Below, one piece after another: positions 59,677 through 64,000 of a stretch of 64,000 nucleotides of DNA. This DNA comes from Alteromonas sp. a30 (GTDB taxonomy: Bacteria; Pseudomonadota; Gammaproteobacteria; Enterobacterales; Alteromonadaceae), in the NCBI RefSeq assembly GCF_026788005.1, contig NZ_JABEPE010000006.1:62001-126000 (forward strand), given 5' to 3'. Within the stretch, counting starts at the first letter, position 1. Every line of letters starts with the position of its first letter. A program made the translations under genes and the position numbers. The notes beneath the pieces were generated by a model, which was given only the letters and a program-made list of their open reading frames with translations, was not told where the DNA came from and ran no database searches.

Positions 59677-60609
59677 CTAAAGATGCCCGAAGAATCCTTC
59701 TACGCGCAAAGCAACACCATAAGATGCAGAAAAATTGTCTTCTCGACTCCAGAGCACAAACGGCTCCACTTCAAAAAACAGCCACTCCCGCAACGCATTC
59801 TTGCGCCAACGAGAACTGACCAAATATTCTGTTACCTGATAATTAGGTTCAGATTCGCCCTCAACATACACACCATGAATAAACGCCGAGCGCTCATTAA
59901 CTTGATGCATCATATAAAGACTTTGGCGCCATAACCAATCGTTATCGTCGCCACGGTAATACAAGTGGTTATCAAACCGAAGAACCGAATTTTCACTGAT
60001 TCCATGCTCATACTGCAAGCCTAAATGAGACCCAAAGCCATCTTTTGCATAGTAATAACCAGACACTTCCGTTCGTAAATTGTTCCCTTCACCCATTGCA
60101 AACTTTTTAATCAACCTTGTTCTAACAAATGGCTGAAGTTGACGCCCAATACCGATACGATGCGACCAAATTTTAGAATTGTCAGTATTGCGGATCCAGC
60201 GCAGTGCCAAATTGAACCGGTTTTGATCTTCAATGACGTCATTTTGCGCGGCTTTCACTGGCGCTTGATCTAAGTCTTCATCATAGTCACTAAATACCAC
60301 GCTAACCTGATTTTTAAATTTAGGTAATTTCCAACTTACGCGTAGCCGAGACTCAAATTCCGCAAAATTTCGACTTCTTGGCTCCCAAGCCAATCGAATG
60401 CGAGCGTACCCGTGAGCATCTTGATCAAGCTCCAAAGAGTCGTTAACAAAAAAAGTATCGAGCCAATTTGCGGTATCGTGTACAGAAGAAGTTAAACTAA
60501 GGTGAAGGTCATCCAGCCAAGGGTAAGGTGGCGGGTTTTCTTGAGCAGTCAACGTATTCGACGAAAATACGAAGCAAAGCAAGGTTGTGGTAAGCAGAAT
60601 CTTTTTCAA
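59677..60609 (-). CDS. Putative outer-membrane beta-barrel protein
   Basis: 310 residues. Signal peptide to about residue 22 (SNTLTAQ). The rest alternates hydrophobic and polar residues in many short strands (ARIRLAWEPRSRNFAEFESRLRVSW split in two, QVSVVFSDYDED, LRTEVSGYYYAKDGF, SVLRFDNHLYYRG, FFEVEPFVLWS, YGVALRVEGFF), like an outer-membrane barrel. The final residues GFFGHL are close to a terminal-aromatic signal. I recognise no named family. It is upstream of and divergent from the tat genes. Confidence 0.65.
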   Translation of the reverse strand: MKKILLTTTLLCFVFSSNTLTAQENPPPYPWLDDLHLSLTSSVHDTANWLDTFFVNDSLELDQDAHGYARIRLAWEPRSRNFAEFESRLRVSWKLPKFKNQVSVVFSDYDEDLDQAPVKAAQNDVIEDQNRFNLALRWIRNTDNSKIWSHRIGIGRQLQPFVRTRLIKKFAMGEGNNLRTEVSGYYYAKDGFGSHLGLQYEHGISENSVLRFDNHLYYRGDDNDWLWRQSLYMMHQVNERSAFIHGVYVEGESEPNYQVTEYLVSSRWRKNALREWLFFEVEPFVLWSREDNFSASYGVALRVEGFFGHL

Positions 60610-60812
60610 AACTTCACCTCATTCTGTTGACGCCCATACGAGAAATACAGCAGAGCAACGCTTCAGAGTCCGATGTTTTTGAGTGTGCAACATGTACGAA
60701 AAGGTACTGCTTAACTATATGCTTATTTTACGGTTCCGACCTAAAAATCATCCGTTTGATTCACCTTAACAGATAAAATCTAGGAGAAAAAGCCAACAAT
60801 ACACTAAATGCA

Positions 60813-60840
60813 GTGACCTTTTTTTATAGCTACGTATAAT
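60813..60840 (+). promoter_or_regulatory. tatABC promoter candidate
   Basis: GTGACC (60813-60818) and TATAAT (60835-60840) are separated by 16 bases, 30 bases before tatA; a -10 perfect match with a fair -35. Confidence 0.5.
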
Positions 60841-60869
60841 AGCGACACTTAATTTTTTTGGAGTTTGTG

Positions 60870-61103
60870 ATGGGCGGAATCAGTATCTGGCAACTGCTAA
60901 TCATCTTTGTAATTGTAGTTTTATTATTTGGCACAAAGAAGCTTCGCACTCTGGGTGGAGATTTAGGTTCAGCGGTAAAAGGCTTTAAAAAAGCTGTTTC
61001 CGATGAAGATAACAAAGACGCAGACTTTCAGGGCAAAGTAGAAGATAAACAAAACGCTGAAACGACGCAAAACAAAGAAAATACACAGCAGAAACAAGAT
61101 TAA
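60870..61103 (+). CDS. tatA: Sec-independent protein translocase subunit TatA
   Basis: 77 residues from ATG 60870 (GGAG six bases upstream; an ATG four codons earlier is in frame but spaced badly). [20 protein letters not shown] is the transmembrane helix, followed by [21 protein letters not shown], the amphipathic helix with the FGxKKL hinge, and a hydrophilic tail. Forms the Tat pore for folded proteins. tatB begins 2 bases after its stop. Confidence 0.95.
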   Translation: MGGISIWQLLIIFVIVVLLFGTKKLRTLGGDLGSAVKGFKKAVSDEDNKDADFQGKVEDKQNAETTQNKENTQQKQD

Positions 61104-61105
61104 CC

Positions 61106-61417
61106 ATGTTCGATATTGGCTTCTGGGAGTTGTTTATTGTCGCCATCATTGCCTTGTTGGTACTTGGTCCTGAGCGTTTGCCAGGAGCCATTAGAAGCAC
61201 TTCTAGAACCATACGCAAAGTGCGTAATATGGCAGCCGGGTTTCAAAACGAAATCGAGCAACAATTGCGTATTCAAGAATTGCACGACAACTTGAAAAAA
61301 GCAGAAGAGCAGCAATTTGAGAATTTGTCTCCAGACGTCAAAGCCTCAGTTGAAGAACTCAAAGCCGCTGCCGAATCGGTGCAAAAACCCTATAAGAAAG
61401 ACGATAAAGGTTCGTGA
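61106..61417 (+). CDS. tatB: Sec-independent protein translocase subunit TatB
   Basis: 103 residues. [25 protein letters not shown] is the TatB transmembrane helix plus hinge, with Glu8 in the helix and GPERLP typical of TatB. A charged amphipathic helix and acidic tail follow. It receives twin-arginine substrates with TatC. Overlaps tatC by 4 bases. Confidence 0.95.
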   Translation: MFDIGFWELFIVAIIALLVLGPERLPGAIRSTSRTIRKVRNMAAGFQNEIEQQLRIQELHDNLKKAEEQQFENLSPDVKASVEELKAAAESVQKPYKKDDKGS

Positions 61418-62160
61418 CTCAGCCCCAACCCTTAATAGCTCATCTCATTGAATTACGCACTCGCCTTTTGCGCGCGGTGTTGAGTGTGCTTGTTATCTTT
61501 CTTTCACTCGCTTATTTTGCGCAAGACTTATATCAGCTACTGTCAAAGCCACTCATTGAGGCATTACCCGAGGGTGGACAAATGATAGCTACCGATGTTG
61601 CGTCGCCGTTTTTTGCGCCTTTTAAACTTACGTTAGTGCTTTCCTTTTTTATCGCAATCCCTTTCGTGCTGTATCAATGCTGGGCTTTCATAGCGCCGGG
61701 TTTATATAAAAACGAAAAACGCCTTGTTGGCCCACTGATGTTATTTTCCAGCTTGCTATTTTACGGCGGGATTGCATTTGCCTATTTCGTCATATTTCCT
61801 CTCGCCTTTCCCTTTTTTGTGGGCGTTGCCCCAGAAGGCGTAGTAATTAACACTGATATAAATAGCTACCTTAATTTTGTGCTCAAGCTGTTTTTCGCCT
61901 TTGGTATTTCATTCCAAATCCCCATAGCCATCTTTTTACTATGCTGGAGCGGTTTTACAACACCAGCAAGCTTACGAGAGAAACGACCCTACGTAATCGT
62001 TTCTGTTTTTGTCATTGGTATGTTGATGACACCGCCGGACCCAATTTCTCAAACTTTGCTAGCAATCCCAATGTGGCTTTTATTTGAACTTGGTGTTTAT
62101 GCTGGAAGTCTATACGGAAAGTCCAAAACTCAAGAAGAAGAGGAACAAGAAACGTTATGA
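61414..62160 (+). CDS. tatC: Sec-independent protein translocase subunit TatC
   Basis: 248 residues, six transmembrane helices. [17 protein letters not shown] at the N-terminus, [14 protein letters not shown] with the conserved Glu, PLAFPFF and [23 protein letters not shown] are the TatC signatures. Binds the twin-arginine signal peptide. Starts at GTG, overlapping tatB; ATGA overlap with the next gene. Confidence 0.96.
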   Translation: MTQPQPLIAHLIELRTRLLRAVLSVLVIFLSLAYFAQDLYQLLSKPLIEALPEGGQMIATDVASPFFAPFKLTLVLSFFIAIPFVLYQCWAFIAPGLYKNEKRLVGPLMLFSSLLFYGGIAFAYFVIFPLAFPFFVGVAPEGVVINTDINSYLNFVLKLFFAFGISFQIPIAIFLLCWSGFTTPASLREKRPYVIVSVFVIGMLMTPPDPISQTLLAIPMWLLFELGVYAGSLYGKSKTQEEEEQETL

Positions 62161-62699
62161 AGTTAAAATTGTATGCATTGGCGCTTGTATGTGCATTTTC
62201 AAATGTCGCTTTTGCGGAATCTTTGGCAACAGCAATGAAAAAATGCAGTCAGGTTGATAACAGCCTGAAACGCCTTGTTTGTTACGATCAGCTCAATCAA
62301 AAAGCAAACGGTTATCAGGATAGCCAACTCCCTACACAGGTAAACCGTCAAGGGCCGCCTCAAGGCCGAAATCAAAGCGCACAGGTTTATCAGCAAGTGC
62401 CTCAATACGCTTCAAACCAAGCGAACGATCCCGTAGATAATTTCGGTAAGCCCATTCTCGAAACCATTAAACGTGAAGACTTGGATTCTTTGTCAGCACA
62501 GGTGACTGAAATTAAAAAAGATCGCCGCGGAAAGTTGACGATTACACTCGATAACGGTCAAGTTTGGCAACAGACGGATTCAAAAAGTATTTTGCTGCGT
62601 AAAGGCAACAGTGTCGTTTTAGAAAAAGGGCTTTTAGGGGCTTATTTCTTGAAAGAATCGTCAAGCACAAACCGCATTCGTGTTGAACGTAAATCATAA
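62157..62699 (+). CDS. Uncharacterised secreted protein coupled to tatC
   Basis: 180 residues. Signal peptide to about residue 20 (NVAFA|E), then [21 protein letters not shown], a two-cysteine helix motif seen in several secreted gammaproteobacterial proteins (some type VI secretion accessory proteins share this shape), a Gln/Pro-rich linker (65-95) and a beta-rich C-terminal domain ([36 protein letters not shown]). Overlaps tatC by 4 bases, so it is cotranslated with it. No Tat signal itself. Function unknown. Confidence 0.7.
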   Translation: MKLKLYALALVCAFSNVAFAESLATAMKKCSQVDNSLKRLVCYDQLNQKANGYQDSQLPTQVNRQGPPQGRNQSAQVYQQVPQYASNQANDPVDNFGKPILETIKREDLDSLSAQVTEIKKDRRGKLTITLDNGQVWQQTDSKSILLRKGNSVVLEKGLLGAYFLKESSSTNRIRVERKS

Positions 62700-62711
62700 C
62701 CGAGCCTATTT

Positions 62712-63515
62712 ATGCAACTGTGTGATATTGGGGTTAACTTAACCAACAATCGTTATCTTGACGATTGGCAAGAAACTGTACATACCGCCGCGGCAGTTGG
62801 GGTTAGTAAACTCATCATCACCGGCACAAATATGCAGGAAAGCAAAGATGCGCTAACTCAGGCGCATACTTTGCCTGAACACCTGTATGCCACAGTGGGT
62901 ATTCACCCTCATTATGCAAAAGAGGCCATCGACGGCTTAGGCAAACCGCAATTTGTTGAACAAATGCGGCAGATGTTGTCAGATAACAAGGCCGTTGCAG
63001 TAGGAGAGTGCGGTTTAGATTTCAACCGTAATTTCTCACCAAAAACGGCACAATTGGCGGTTTTCGAAGCACAATTGGAAATAGCCTGCGAATGCAAACT
63101 CCCTGTATTTTTGCATGAAAGGGACGCTTTTGATGAGCAAATTCGATTGCTTGAAGCCTACCGCCCTCATTTAGTGGGTGGTGTTGCACATTGTTTCACG
63201 GGAAACACTGAACAAATGCAGGCATATTTAGCACTCGGATTATATATTGGAATTACGGGTTGGTTATGCGATCCCAAACGAGGGCAAGCGTTGCGAGACG
63301 CGGTATCTCATCTGCCAGTAGAGCGACTCTTATTGGAAACAGATGCACCTTATCTCATGCCAAAAACGTTAAAAGCGAACTCGAAACGCAACGATCCAGC
63401 AAACTTACCGTATATTTTACAAGAGGTAGCTTCGCTGCTCCCGGCAAACTTAAGTACAGAACAGGTTGCCAACATAAGTTATCAAAATAGTTTGAGCCTA
63501 TTTAACTTGGAGTAA
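62712..63515 (+). CDS. tatD: TatD-family DNase
   Basis: 267 residues. DIGVNLTNNRYLDDW, GIHPHYAK, GECGLDFNRNFSP, VFLHERDAFDE (where many have HxR/H) and HCFTGNTEQM, ETDAPYL are the metal-binding amidohydrolase motifs of TatD. 3'-5' exonuclease linked to DNA repair, not needed for Tat export. It lies 12 bases after the secreted protein gene in the same transcript. Confidence 0.93.
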   Translation: MQLCDIGVNLTNNRYLDDWQETVHTAAAVGVSKLIITGTNMQESKDALTQAHTLPEHLYATVGIHPHYAKEAIDGLGKPQFVEQMRQMLSDNKAVAVGECGLDFNRNFSPKTAQLAVFEAQLEIACECKLPVFLHERDAFDEQIRLLEAYRPHLVGGVAHCFTGNTEQMQAYLALGLYIGITGWLCDPKRGQALRDAVSHLPVERLLLETDAPYLMPKTLKANSKRNDPANLPYILQEVASLLPANLSTEQVANISYQNSLSLFNLE

Positions 63516-63522
63516 TGTGCCA

Positions 63523-64000
63523 TGATGGCTCCCCGTCATATCAACAAAGTATTATCACAAATCCCCACTTGGTTGATGGGTGTGATTATTTGCTTTAGCT
63601 TTTGGGGACTATTTACAAGCTTCCATCCAAGAACAACGCCTTTACCCGATCAAACTATCGATAGAGGCGTCAGTTACTATGTTGCGGATTCTGAAGAAAC
63701 CAGCATCAACACTGTATTTTCTTTATCTGACCGACAATGGACCAGCCAACAGAACGACTCCTTATTCAGCCCGATAGACAATCAAACCTTGTGGCTTAAA
63801 TTCAATTTGCCCGCGCTTGATCCGATGGACAACTGGCTTTTAGAGGTTGATCAATCACAGTTGGATTTTCTCAATATTTGGTTTTTAGAAAACAACAATA
63901 TTCTCGCCTCTTACTTTACTGGCGACCAAATGCCGTTCCGTTCAAGAGGTATCGCCCATGAGCGTTTCTTGTTCCCGATTCCTCAACACGAGAAAAGCGA
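63523..64000 (+). CDS. DISMED2-type sensor protein (5' part only)
   Basis: ATG at 63523 (or 63526), GGAG upstream, 8 bases after tatD. The 159 residues visible start with a hydrophobic helix (about 12-34), then a 7TMR-DISM extracellular domain: LWLKFNLPA, NWLLEVDQSQLDFLNIWFLE, GDQMPFRSRGIAHERFLFPIP. The seven-helix part and output domain lie beyond the window; a diguanylate cyclase or histidine kinase is likely. Its sensor is of the same type as in the BarA-like kinase at 26.5 kb. Confidence 0.7.

Overview
This window looks like core chromosome from a marine, Alteromonadales-type gammaproteobacterium. Support comes from the linked blocks pilO-pilP-pilQ-aroK-aroB-damX-dam, rpe-trpS, pabA followed by astC-astA-astD, ubiE-ubiJ-ubiB and tatA-tatB-tatC-tatD. 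It also comes from a 7TMR-DISM hybrid kinase, TorF-type porins and a CsrB-type small RNA. The DNA is moderately AT-rich throughout. No rRNA, tRNA, transposase, integrase or CRISPR array was seen.

Layout. 0-7.3 kb: end of the type IV pilus operon, shikimate genes, SPOR protein DamX and Dam methylase. 7.4-9.7 kb: a small secreted protein and two paralogous TorF-type porins. 10-12.3 kb: rpe, trpS, pabA. 12.6-17.8 kb: an HDOD protein and the arginine succinyltransferase genes astC-astA-astD, facing an unusual acetylglutamate-kinase-like gene. 18.7-22.6 kb: a very AT-rich, gene-poor accessory stretch with three small helix-turn-helix regulators, an orphan 105-residue protein, and a CI/LexA-fold repressor lacking its protease residues beside an array of inverted repeats. 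22.6-30.3 kb: parC, a PQQ-type sugar dehydrogenase, a BarA-like hybrid kinase and a DUF2982 protein. 30.6-41.6 kb: folE, UPF0149, aspartoacylase, PatB, a single-domain response regulator, small membrane proteins, a sodium symporter, SDR, DCC, MATE and msrA genes.

41.6-42.36 kb has no protein gene. Its minus strand reads as a CsrB/RsmZ-family small RNA with about two dozen GGA motifs, many in hairpin loops, and two GacA/UvrY-type boxes about 150 bases upstream of the predicted start. Two further structured, apparently non-coding stretches lie at 35.02-35.10 and 35.20-35.40 kb. 42.4-51.3 kb: S1/P1 nuclease, mpl-ubiX, fbp, an atypical-family serC, elbB, glutathione reductase and Hsp20. 51.9-64 kb: oligopeptidase A, a response regulator with Glu in place of the phosphoacceptor Asp, ubiE-ubiJ-ubiB, an acyltransferase, an outer-membrane protein, the tat genes, tatD and the start of another DISMED2 sensor protein.

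How the parts may connect: the BarA-like kinase, the GacA/UvrY boxes and the CsrB-like RNA fit one global Csr circuit, but neither csrA nor uvrY is in the window. All family assignments are by eye from motifs and length; no database search was run.
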